DNA of 9,741 nt from Candidatus Cloacimonadota bacterium (GTDB lineage Bacteria; Cloacimonadota; Cloacimonadia; Cloacimonadales; TCS61): the NCBI GenBank assembly GCA_030592835.1, contig JAUVIJ010000057.1, positions 1 to 9,741 on the forward strand, in the 5' to 3' direction. The position numbers and the translations under genes were made by a program. The notes below the pieces were generated by a model. The model ran no database searches, was not told the origin of the DNA, and saw nothing but the letters and a program-made list of their open reading frames with translations. The stretch's first letter is position 1; each line of letters begins with the position of its first letter. Shown here in pieces: positions 1-6,876 of the stretch.

Positions 1-469
1 CAAGTGCAGCGAGATGTACTCCCCCGGTCTGCTGAAATAATTCTGACCTCCGGATGAATTGTTTCATGATCCGGGAAACTTTTTCAGGATAAAAATTGTA
101 TTTTGGGAATTTTTGTTGTTCACCATAGAGGGGTGATGATAAACCGGAACCACAACCCGAGGTTTTTTCTCCGGAATTGAGGAAATTATCGATCCTGTCT
201 TGTGATACTTCTACTTTCAAATCTATTGTTCTGTTGGAAAAATCAAAATCACGGGTTTCAATCTTATCCGTTCTATCAACAATGCCCTCAGATAATAGAA
301 ATCCATAGGCAAGTTCTTCCAGGTATTGGGGCAGGCAGGCCAGGGAGATAAATCTATTCCCATTGAGATAAATAGTAAAAGAACATTCCCGTATTATTAG
401 ATCGGTTTGTAGACTGTCAGCATACCCATTGTATTTCCTGATTTCGACCAGAGCTCTCAGATCATCCAT
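1..469 (-). CDS. fdhD: FdhD, formate dehydrogenase accessory sulfurtransferase (partial, N-terminal 156 residues)
   Basis: FdhD passes sulfur from a cysteine desulfurase to the bis-MGD molybdenum/tungsten cofactor of formate dehydrogenase in the cytoplasm. The frame reads from ATG at 469 and runs off the left edge, so about 60% of a usual 260-280-residue FdhD is present. Family marks are seen directly: FTIYLNGNRF (31-40), the block LEELAYGFLLSEGI (50-63), the loop Cys in TSGCGSG (C106), and TGGVHLAAL at 148-156. E. coli FdhD has a CxxC pair in the loop; here only one Cys is visible, a pattern I recall from other anaerobe FdhDs but cannot verify. An in-frame TAA lies a few codons upstream, which supports the ATG at 469 (a TTG two codons earlier is the alternative). 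Its Shine-Dalgarno sequence is weak (AGAG). It lies 131 bases downstream of the PDZ gene on the same strand. The presence of fdhD implies a Mo/W formate dehydrogenase elsewhere in the genome. Identity is firm; C-terminal features are outside the window. Confidence 0.93.
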   Translation of the reverse strand, partial: MDDLRALVEIRKYNGYADSLQTDLIIRECSFTIYLNGNRFISLACLPQYLEELAYGFLLSEGIVDRTDKIETRDFDFSNRTIDLKVEVSQDRIDNFLNSGEKTSGCGSGLSSPLYGEQQKFPKYNFYPEKVSRIMKQFIRRSELFQQTGGVHLAAL

Positions 470-600
470 AAACAAACTCTGTACAATCTTTTAGATTCAG
501 AATTCATATCAACCTCTGATAGCTGTCGACATCAAGATCATCCTGAATAAATTGAAGACTTATTTTATCTCTCATATTCTTGTACATTATCTGAGTGAGT

Positions 601-1926
601 TTATAAGGTGAGCAAGATCAGATTTACCTTTCTTTCCAGTTTTACGATCTTTTTCAGGATATCTGCTTGATTTTGTAAAGTTTCCATAGTCCAGACAGCA
701 TTTATATCCACTTCCCGGGTATCAGGCACGAAGTCGGATCCAATTAACAATAATTCCACCTGTTTTGTATAAAGTGATATCAGTCTATCGATGATTTTAA
801 CTTTTAATCCGAATTTATCTTTATTGTTTTCCAGGTATTTCACTGCAATTACTTTGGCATCTATTAAGCTATAATAAATCCACCAGTTTGCGTGTTTTAC
901 TTCCTGAAGTTTCTTTTCTTTTAGATTATTGAAGAACTCTTCATTTTCAAGAAGTTTGATCCATTCTTTCAAACCTCTGATCCCTGAAAAATATTTATTG
1001 AATTCAGGAGTGTTGTAGAGTTTTCTGGCTACGGTAAGTGATTCCCGGTAGAGTCCAGATAAATCGGCATCTTCCTTTCCCTCGATCGTCATGATTATCC
1101 AGGGCATTTTACTGGCTATATCATAACCTCTTGTCTTGTCATAATAGGTACGACAGATCAGTTCTTTACCATCTTTCTGATAGCCGGTGATAATTCCCCA
1201 TTCCGGTATTTCTATCAGATCGATAGCGATCACAGGCCAGCCCGAATCGATGTTCTTTTTGATGATCATGATCATTTCGTCTTCTGATACTGCTCCAATG
1301 TCGGTAGTTGCAGCTAACCCTCCTTCATCTTTTTTCAGGAAATAATACTGGAATTTATATCCCAGCTTTCCTAAAATGTAAGATCCACAATCCCAACCGA
1401 CAGTTGCATCAGGAGAACTGGGGCAAAGCCCGTCAAAAATATGGGTTCGGAATCCATATCCGGATAGACCGACAAGATCTAGGTAATTAATATCATCGCC
1501 GAATTTTTCTTCAATTCTGGTTACAGCAGCCAGGAAAGAATTTTCCATTCCGATCCCCCAATCCAGCTTTCCGATACCTTCTATGATGACGGCATTACGA
1601 TCAAACTTATGATCTTTGCTGAATTCTTGCAGATATATACCTAATCTTCCAGTCGGAATACTGACTTTAATATTCTTGCCATCCCGCTGTAGCATGACAC
1701 GGACATGATCTGACATGACCTTGATCTTTAATTCACCCAGTTGATTTATCGAAGTGACTTTGATATCATTGTAATTGATCAGAAGATCTCCGATTTCAGC
1801 CCCGGCAGCTTTAAGATTAGAATCTTCAGTGAAATTAGTGATCACTATCTCGAATGAATTTTCAGCAAATAATAATGTAACAGATAAAATTATGAATAAG
1901 ACACATAAAATTATTTTATAATTCAT
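601..1926 (-). CDS. Secreted PDZ-domain protein with BtrH/peptidase-C39-like domain, function unknown
   Basis: This 441-residue protein is predicted to be exported. Residues 1-21 form a Sec signal peptide (MNYKIILCVLF core, cleavage likely after LLFA); there is no lipobox. Residues about 25-100 resemble a PDZ domain (AGAEIGDLLINYND loop, then VRVMLQRDGK strands). Residues about 128-285 resemble the BtrH N-terminal/C39-like cysteine-protease fold seen in uncharacterised bacterial proteins, with SGYGFR (155-160), LCPSSPD (167-173) and GWPVIAIDL...PEWGIITGY (229-249). The position where papain-like folds usually carry the catalytic His reads PEWG, so peptidase activity is doubtful; C168 and C180 are the visible Cys candidates. 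Residues about 290-441 are helical with a WIYYSLIDAK segment (349-358) and could be a substrate-binding or scaffold part. The ATG at 1926 is chosen over the one at 1977 because only it has an AGAGGA ribosome site and begins a proper signal peptide. It stands upstream of fdhD, but nothing shows a functional link. The fold assignment is by eye; PDZ is more certain than BtrH-like. Confidence 0.8.
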   Translation of the reverse strand: MNYKIILCVLFIILSVTLLFAENSFEIVITNFTEDSNLKAAGAEIGDLLINYNDIKVTSINQLGELKIKVMSDHVRVMLQRDGKNIKVSIPTGRLGIYLQEFSKDHKFDRNAVIIEGIGKLDWGIGMENSFLAAVTRIEEKFGDDINYLDLVGLSGYGFRTHIFDGLCPSSPDATVGWDCGSYILGKLGYKFQYYFLKKDEGGLAATTDIGAVSEDEMIMIIKKNIDSGWPVIAIDLIEIPEWGIITGYQKDGKELICRTYYDKTRGYDIASKMPWIIMTIEGKEDADLSGLYRESLTVARKLYNTPEFNKYFSGIRGLKEWIKLLENEEFFNNLKEKKLQEVKHANWWIYYSLIDAKVIAVKYLENNKDKFGLKVKIIDRLISLYTKQVELLLIGSDFVPDTREVDINAVWTMETLQNQADILKKIVKLERKVNLILLTL

Positions 1927-1930
1927 AAGA

Positions 1931-1936
1931 TCCTCT
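1931..1936 (-). promoter_or_regulatory. Ribosome binding site that sets the PDZ gene start
   Basis: AGAGGA on the minus strand sits four bases before the ATG at 1926. The longer in-frame start at 1977 has only a T-run before it and would overlap the predicted promoter, so this site decides the start. Confidence 0.65.
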
Positions 1937-1964
1937 TCTTCTTTGAAATTTTCTATAATATTAT

Positions 1965-1994
1965 CTAATAAAAGCATCTAAAAAAAAGTGTCAA
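1965..1994 (-). promoter_or_regulatory. Predicted sigma-70-type promoter for the PDZ gene
   Basis: On the minus strand a perfect TTGACA (1994-1989) is followed, after 18 bases that include a T-tract, by TATTAG (1970-1965), a 4/6 match to the -10 consensus. Transcription would start near 1958 and leave a leader of about 30 bases with the AGAGGA site. The -35 is strong and the -10 weak. The organism's sigma-factor preferences are unknown. Confidence 0.4.
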
Positions 1995-2102
1995 TTATTT
2001 TAGTCTAAACTCTACATTCACTCATCCACCGAAAAAATTTCAGAACTGTTGAATTCTTTATATTCTGGAGAACAACAGGAAGATTTTACTTAGAATATTG
2101 AT

Positions 2103-2136
2103 CTTCATTTCTTTTGTGTCAACAAAAGAAATGAAG
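2103..2136. repeat. Perfect 15-bp inverted repeat with 4-base loop
   Basis: The left arm CTTCATTTCTTTTGT (2103-2117) and right arm ACAAAAGAAATGAAG (2122-2136) are exact reverse complements around GTCA. Neither strand has a T-run after the stem, so it is not a typical intrinsic terminator, and it lies upstream of both flanking genes. Perfect arms in an otherwise unconstrained AT-rich spacer suggest a selected hairpin or the end of a dispersed palindromic (REP/MITE-like) element. There is only one copy in the window. Confidence 0.85.
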
Positions 2137-2144
2137 CAAAGAAT

Positions 2145-2183
2145 CCGCCTACGTTAAGACTACGGCGGGACAAGAAACTCCCG
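2145..2183. repeat. GC-rich segment with two mutually exclusive short hairpins
   Basis: Directly after the palindrome, CCGCC (2145-2149) can pair with GGCGG (2164-2168), and CGGGA (2166-2170) can pair with TCCCG (2179-2183). The two stems share bases, so only one can form at a time. A direct repeat CTACG (2149-2153 and 2160-2164) lies inside. This short GC-rich island contrasts sharply with its AT-rich surroundings and probably belongs to the same repeat unit as the palindrome. The stems are only 5 bp, so folding is not certain. Confidence 0.45.
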
Positions 2184-2290
2184 GCGAATATAAATTACTA
2201 AAATTGGCAAACACCACTAAAAAATCTTAACTCGTTATTTTCTAAATAAATTCTATGAAAGAAATTCGAAAACAACTCAAACAGTAGATT

Positions 2291-2326
2291 TTTCTTAACG
2301 CTTGTTTATTACCAATTTCTTAACGC
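2291..2326. repeat. Two 11-bp direct repeats, TTTCTTAACGC
   Basis: TTTCTTAACGC occurs at 2291-2301 and 2316-2326, start to start 25 bases apart. A degenerate relative (CTTAAC) is at 2226-2231. The pair could be a regulator-binding site upstream of the radical SAM gene or a by-product of low sequence complexity. It is too short and too few to be a CRISPR array. Confidence 0.4.
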
Positions 2327-2574
2327 AATTTGTATTATGCCGATTTTAGGGAAAAGAAAACACTTAAAATTTCAACAATTTTCTTTTGTCCATAATTAAT
2401 AAAATCTGTAGAATTTCTTTCAACTACTCATTTATGACATTTTATTGTGTTAATTCTTTTTTCTTATAGTTGTTACGCTATATATCTTTATGATTTTTCG
2501 GGGGATGAGTATTTTACTCTCAACCCTATCTTTATTTGACAGGCTGAAAAGAAAATGGGATGTGACTTACAATC

Positions 2575-3531
2575 ATGGAAAAAAAACTAGGAGATCGTAT
2601 ATTTATCTATTCCGATTATCTAAAACAGAAATATGGTAAAAGAATGTTTCGGGTAGGATTAAGCACGGGTGTGGAATGTCCTCATCGGCTTAATACCGGA
2701 GGTTGTGTTTTTTGTGATCCCGAGACCTTTACCGGGAAATATCAGAATTCGGATCTCTCTCTGCAGGAACAACTGGAAATAGCCATTCCTCTGATCAGGA
2801 GTAAATGCGGTGATGTAGCTTTACTGGCTTATTTCCAGGACGACACTTCAACTGCCGGAAATCCCGGAAAACTGAAAGAAATCTATCAAACTGCAGTGGA
2901 TCATGATGAGATCGAAGGGCTGATCATATCGACCCGACCTGATTATATTAACAGGGAAATTATCAGTATCCTTAGCGAGTTCGATTTACCGGTAACGATT
3001 GAGATAGGGTTGCAGTCGATTCATCAGAAAAGTCTGGATTATCTCAATCGAGGTCATGATCTTTCTGCGGTGGAAAAAGCGATCAGGCTCTGTGCTGAAG
3101 CTGGAATAGAAGTCGGTGTACATCTTATTTTCGGAATACCGGGAGAGACTTTTCAGGATATGAAGGATACGATTGAATATGTCAGTCAAAATTCCGCTAT
3201 TAGATCAGTTAAATTTCATAATCTTGTTATCTTCAAAAACACAAAACTCCAGGAGATGTGGAAAGAGGAGAAATTCAAACTTCTCACCGTGGATGATTAC
3301 ATTAAATTACTGGGACAACTTCTGCCGTTTCTGAGGGGAGACATCTATATAACCAGGTTGTTTACTTCCAATATCAGGAAAGATCAGGTTATACTGGGAA
3401 AATTTACCGGAAACAAAACCAAATGGCTGAACTGGTTGCGAAAATATATTTACAAAAATGATATCATTCAGGGAAGTGAGACAGGAATTGTCTATAACAC
3501 TAAAAATATTGATCAGTACTTATTAAATTAA
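2575..3531 (+). CDS. Radical SAM protein, TIGR01212 / YhcC-YtqA family
   Basis: The 318-residue protein has the family's usual length of a little over 300. It binds a [4Fe-4S] cluster and S-adenosylmethionine: cluster cysteines are C35, C44 and C47 in ECPHRLNTGGCVFC (34-47). Further family blocks are YFQDDTSTAG (86-95; more commonly YFQ-x-YT), GLIISTRPDYI (115-125), IEIGLQSIH (142-150), NRGHD (158-162) and HLIFGIPGET (183-192). As I recall, the Bacillus relative YtqA (MnmL) has been linked to wobble-uridine tRNA modification (cmnm5 to nm5 type); which function applies here is inference. No MnmM-type methyltransferase lies next to it. The ATG at 2575 has a poor Shine-Dalgarno sequence; upstream ATGs are out of frame or followed at once by a stop. 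It is 72 bases ahead of the DUF4175-like gene, on the same strand, with no terminator between. Family assignment is firm, substrate uncertain. Confidence 0.9.
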   Translation: MEKKLGDRIFIYSDYLKQKYGKRMFRVGLSTGVECPHRLNTGGCVFCDPETFTGKYQNSDLSLQEQLEIAIPLIRSKCGDVALLAYFQDDTSTAGNPGKLKEIYQTAVDHDEIEGLIISTRPDYINREIISILSEFDLPVTIEIGLQSIHQKSLDYLNRGHDLSAVEKAIRLCAEAGIEVGVHLIFGIPGETFQDMKDTIEYVSQNSAIRSVKFHNLVIFKNTKLQEMWKEEKFKLLTVDDYIKLLGQLLPFLRGDIYITRLFTSNIRKDQVILGKFTGNKTKWLNWLRKYIYKNDIIQGSETGIVYNTKNIDQYLLN

Positions 3532-3603
3532 AATGAGTAACTTGAATAACACTTGATCCGTTATTAAAAAGTGAAAAAAGATTTAGTCTGAGGAATAATA
3601 TTA

Positions 3604-6600
3604 ATGCGTGAATTTGAAAAGGTCATAACTGCAACCAGAAATAAGTTCAATTTTCAAATAATATTTTACTTTTCAACTAAGATACTAATCTTATCTCTGC
3701 TAATTTTCGATATCTTCTTTTTCCTATTCGAAGCTTTCGGAAGCAGGATCAACGAAATGTTTCTGCTGGCACTAACCTTGAAGATACTTCTTATCCTCCT
3801 GATAATTTATCTTATCTGGCAGGCAAATAAATTACTGATCAATAAAAATAAGGCTGCCCGATTATTGGATCAGCTTAATAATGACAAATCCGACAACTAT
3901 CAGAATGCTTTCGAATTATTTTGGGAGGGAATTTCAGGAAATATCTTGGAAAAGATCTTCCATAAAGCTGACATTAGGGCCAGGGAACAAAGTAAAACAG
4001 GCAGATTGATTAATTGGCCAAGAATGCTGATAATATTTCTTGTACTGTTTATACTTCAGATTTTTCTCTTTTTATCGACCGGTGGCAGGATGCAGAAGGC
4101 ATACAATTTCTGGTTGTTAACTGAGAAACCTCCAATTCAGCATAAACTCGTAGTGGAACTGGAACCTGAAGATCTTGATCTGATCAGAAATACGGATATC
4201 ACTATCAGGGTGATCGATCCTGAACCCGAAGTTGAACATCTCTTCAATTATAAGATCGAAGAGAAATGGCGCCAGGAAAAGATCTTCAACCATCAACGCC
4301 AATTCAGCAATCTGGATTTTTCCTTCTCTTATTTTGTGGAAACTCCTTATGCCAGGTCGGACACTTTCCGAATAGAGGTTTTCGAAAATCCAGCAGTAAG
4401 AGTTTTGAACCTGAAATACGACTATCCCGATTACACCAGCTTGAAACCGGAATACATAAAGAATAGTAATGGAAATATCAAAGTTTTAAAGGGAACAGAA
4501 GTAAAACTTGATATTGAAGCCAATAATCCTATAACTTCTGCCAGTATAATTTTTTCTGACGGTATCATTGATCAGATGGAGAGGACGGGTAGGAATACTT
4601 TTGAAACCGGATTTACAGTTACTCATAACAGCAATTATCATTTAAATCTAATCGATATTCTTGGAAACAAGTCGAATAAGATCAGTAAATCTATCACAGT
4701 CATCCCGGATAAGATTCCCGAGATCAAAATAATTTATCCCGGAAGAGATACAATATTCAATCAGGATATGATCCTTCCATTGCAGATATTTGCTGCTGAT
4801 GATTTCGGTTTACGGGATCTGAATCTGAGATACTATATTAATAACGGTAATGAACTCGTTGAAAACATTCAGGAAAGAATTGATCGGAATATATTAGAGA
4901 TCAACTATCTATTTGATCTTTCCCAGACCTTTCTAATACCTGGAGATCAGGTTACCTATTGGGCGGAGATCAGTGATAACTCACCCTTGATCCAGAAATC
5001 TGTCAGTCCCCGTTATATTGTAAGATTCCCCTCGATCGAAGAAATCTACCGTGAAATCGAAGAAGAAGAAAGAGCAAAAACCGAAATCATGGAGGAAACT
5101 CTGGATAGATCTCTGGAATTGCAGGAAGAATACGAAGAAAAACGGCGGGAACTGTTGAAAAAAGAGGAATTAGACTGGGAAGATAGAAAAGAGATTGAAA
5201 ATTTTCTCGATCAACAGGAAGAATTAAACAAAGATATAGAAAAAATGGCTGAAGATTACCAGAAACTGATAGATAAATTTTCCGAAAATAAAGCTCTCTC
5301 CAGCGAAACTTTGGAGAAAATGGAAAAGATCAAAGAACTTATGGAAGAAATAGCCAACGAACAGATCCAGGAAGCAATGGAAAAACTCAAAGAAAGCCTG
5401 GATAAGATCGATCCGGATGTCCTCAAAAAAGCGATGGAAGAGTTTAAATTTTCCATGGAAGATTTCTCCAAAAAACTCGATCAGACTCTGGAATTACTGG
5501 AACAGATAAAAAAAGAGCAATCAATCCAGAAAGCCCTCGAGATCGCAGAAGAAATGCAGGAGATGCAGGAGAATTTGAATGAAAAGACAATGGATAAGGA
5601 AATTGATAATCAGAAATTAGCTGAAGAGCAAAAAAACATTGCCGATAAAATGGAGAATCTTCAGGAACAACTCCAGGAAGCCAATGAACTGCTCGATGAA
5701 AATAAAGATGCCGAGGTTCTTGAGGAAATGCAGAATCTACAACAGCAAATGGCTCAGGACAGCCTGATGCAGGATATGGAGGATGCCCAGGAACAGTTGC
5801 AGCAGAACAACAGGGAGCAGGCACAACAAAGTCAGCAGAACTCTCTGAAAAAAATGCAGAATATGACCAGAATGCTGAGTTCCATGCAGCAAATGATGTC
5901 CTCGGGAGCGATGATGGAAATGGAGGAGATCATCAATAAAACGATCCAGAGATTGATGATATTTTCCATGAAACATGAAACCCTTAATAATAGATTTATG
6001 GGAGATCCTTACGAAATTCTGCTCGAATTGATAGCAGGATCCGAAGGGGTGAACATCACTCTAAATGAACTATATCAGGTTCCGATGATCATTCTTGTTC
6101 TGGGTCCTAAATTCATCTATGATGCTAACTTTACCTTTGCTAAATATCGTGAGTTTTTCCAGGAAGTGAATGATGGCAGTAAAGTAAGACTCTCGGGATA
6201 TCTGTCTGAGATACAACAAGGACTGAATATCATGATTTTTGATCTATTGCAGGCATCAGGCGGACAGCAGGGTGGTGGCAGCGGATCGGGAATGCAGTCC
6301 ATGATGCAGGCACTGCAACAGATGGGACAGCAGCAGATGATGATCAATATGCTTACCCAGGCTCTCTTTCAGAAAATGGGGGAACAGGGAAGAATGACCT
6401 CGGATATGATGGCAGAAGCTCAACGGTTAGCCCGGGATGAGGAACGACTTGCAGAAAACCTGAAAAGGATGCTGCAGAACAATCCTGAAGCTCAGAAACA
6501 GACTTCAGCTCTCAACCAAATCATCGATGATCTCGAATCCCTGTCCCGGAACTTGAAACAGGGCAGATTGACACAGGATATGGTGGATCAGCAGGAAAGG

Positions 6601-6846
6601 ATCCTCTCCCGGCTTCTCGATGCCCAGAAATCCGTTCATAAGCGTGAATTCAGTAAGAAAAGAAAATCCGAGATCAGTGAAAAAGAACTCTGGGAGATCC
6701 CTGAAGAACTGAAATTAAAATTTGACAAAATGAGAGAAAAAGCACTTTTAAACGAGGATTATAAAAAATATCCTCAGGAATATCAGGAGTTAATTAAAGA
6801 ATATTTGAAATTATTGAACGAGAAAGTAAGTAAAATAGAAGATTAA
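3604..6846 (+). CDS. Large membrane-anchored DUF4175-like protein with Ig-like, coiled-coil and Gln/Met-rich regions
   Basis: The 1080-residue protein has three membrane segments near its N-terminus (about 19-47, 52-74 and 140-159). With a basic N-terminus inside, residues 160-1080 would lie in the periplasm. Residues about 180-475 are beta-rich repeats; the unit IFAADDFGLRDLNLRYYINN (395-414), then VTYWAEISDNS (450-460), and the exit RFPSIEEIYREI (474-485) match what I know of the DUF4175/TIGR02302 group. Residues about 482-700 form a long charged coiled coil; 705-775 and 885-925 are rich in Gln and Met, with a GGGSGSG linker (890-896). A less repetitive segment (795-885) interrupts them. 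The C-terminus (1028-1078) is helical, with YPQEYQELIKEYLKLLNE. The molecular function of the family is not known to me; relatives often sit near MoxR/BatA-type genes, none of which is in this window. The start is supported by GAGGA nine bases before the ATG. It is followed after about 27 bases by the transporter gene. No frameshift is seen. Confidence 0.82.
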   Translation: MREFEKVITATRNKFNFQIIFYFSTKILILSLLIFDIFFFLFEAFGSRINEMFLLALTLKILLILLIIYLIWQANKLLINKNKAARLLDQLNNDKSDNYQNAFELFWEGISGNILEKIFHKADIRAREQSKTGRLINWPRMLIIFLVLFILQIFLFLSTGGRMQKAYNFWLLTEKPPIQHKLVVELEPEDLDLIRNTDITIRVIDPEPEVEHLFNYKIEEKWRQEKIFNHQRQFSNLDFSFSYFVETPYARSDTFRIEVFENPAVRVLNLKYDYPDYTSLKPEYIKNSNGNIKVLKGTEVKLDIEANNPITSASIIFSDGIIDQMERTGRNTFETGFTVTHNSNYHLNLIDILGNKSNKISKSITVIPDKIPEIKIIYPGRDTIFNQDMILPLQIFAADDFGLRDLNLRYYINNGNELVENIQERIDRNILEINYLFDLSQTFLIPGDQVTYWAEISDNSPLIQKSVSPRYIVRFPSIEEIYREIEEEERAKTEIMEETLDRSLELQEEYEEKRRELLKKEELDWEDRKEIENFLDQQEELNKDIEKMAEDYQKLIDKFSENKALSSETLEKMEKIKELMEEIANEQIQEAMEKLKESLDKIDPDVLKKAMEEFKFSMEDFSKKLDQTLELLEQIKKEQSIQKALEIAEEMQEMQENLNEKTMDKEIDNQKLAEEQKNIADKMENLQEQLQEANELLDENKDAEVLEEMQNLQQQMAQDSLMQDMEDAQEQLQQNNREQAQQSQQNSLKKMQNMTRMLSSMQQMMSSGAMMEMEEIINKTIQRLMIFSMKHETLNNRFMGDPYEILLELIAGSEGVNITLNELYQVPMIILVLGPKFIYDANFTFAKYREFFQEVNDGSKVRLSGYLSEIQQGLNIMIFDLLQASGGQQGGGSGSGMQSMMQALQQMGQQQMMINMLTQALFQKMGEQGRMTSDMMAEAQRLARDEERLAENLKRMLQNNPEAQKQTSALNQIIDDLESLSRNLKQGRLTQDMVDQQERILSRLLDAQKSVHKREFSKKRKSEISEKELWEIPEELKLKFDKMREKALLNEDYKKYPQEYQELIKEYLKLLNEKVSKIED

Positions 6847-6863
6847 TTTAGTAATTTTTTTAC

Positions 6864-6871
6864 AGAGGGAG
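6864..6871 (+). promoter_or_regulatory. Ribosome binding site that sets the transporter start
   Basis: AGAGGGAG lies five bases before the ATG at 6877. The in-frame GTG at 6871 overlaps this site and cannot use it, so the protein most likely begins MAGREHW at 6877. Confidence 0.8.
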
Positions 6872-6876
6872 TGTTT

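Larger units (their letters stand above)
1995..2574. other. AT-rich divergent intergenic region without a credible gene
   Basis: This spacer separates the minus-strand PDZ gene from the plus-strand radical SAM gene. Only very short reading frames occur (for example a 10-codon one starting near 2255), and none has a ribosome site with family-like content. It holds the palindrome at 2103-2136, the GC-rich hairpin segment at 2145-2183 and the direct repeats at 2291-2326. The promoter of the radical SAM gene must lie here or be weak: a TTGACA at 2536-2541 has no -10 at the right distance, and a TATGAT at 2489-2494 has no matching -35. No RNA gene or riboswitch was recognised. Confidence 0.6.

Noticed and set aside
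504..587. A 27-codon minus-strand frame (MYKNMRDKIS...) between the PDZ gene and fdhD
   Set aside because: It has no ribosome binding site, no recognisable similarity, and is short enough to occur by chance; it is also not an in-frame extension of either neighbour.
1308..1490. Plus-strand 60-codon frame inside the PDZ gene
   Set aside because: It lies antisense to a well-supported gene with signal peptide and domain motifs; no independent evidence.
2291..2326. Direct repeats as a CRISPR start
   Set aside because: Repeat units of 11 bases, only two copies, and a 14-base spacer do not fit CRISPR.
2536..2541. Perfect TTGACA close to the radical SAM start
   Set aside because: No -10-like hexamer at 15-19 bases downstream, and the start codon follows too soon for a normal leader.
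3545..3565. Possible hairpin AATAAC...GTTATT after the radical SAM gene
   Set aside because: Only six AT-rich pairs with a nine-base loop, and no T-run on the plus strand; not a credible terminator.
5444..5976. Minus-strand open frames within the DUF4175-like gene
   Set aside because: They mirror the Gln/Glu/Met-rich coding strand, have no ribosome sites and show odd composition; shadows of the real gene.
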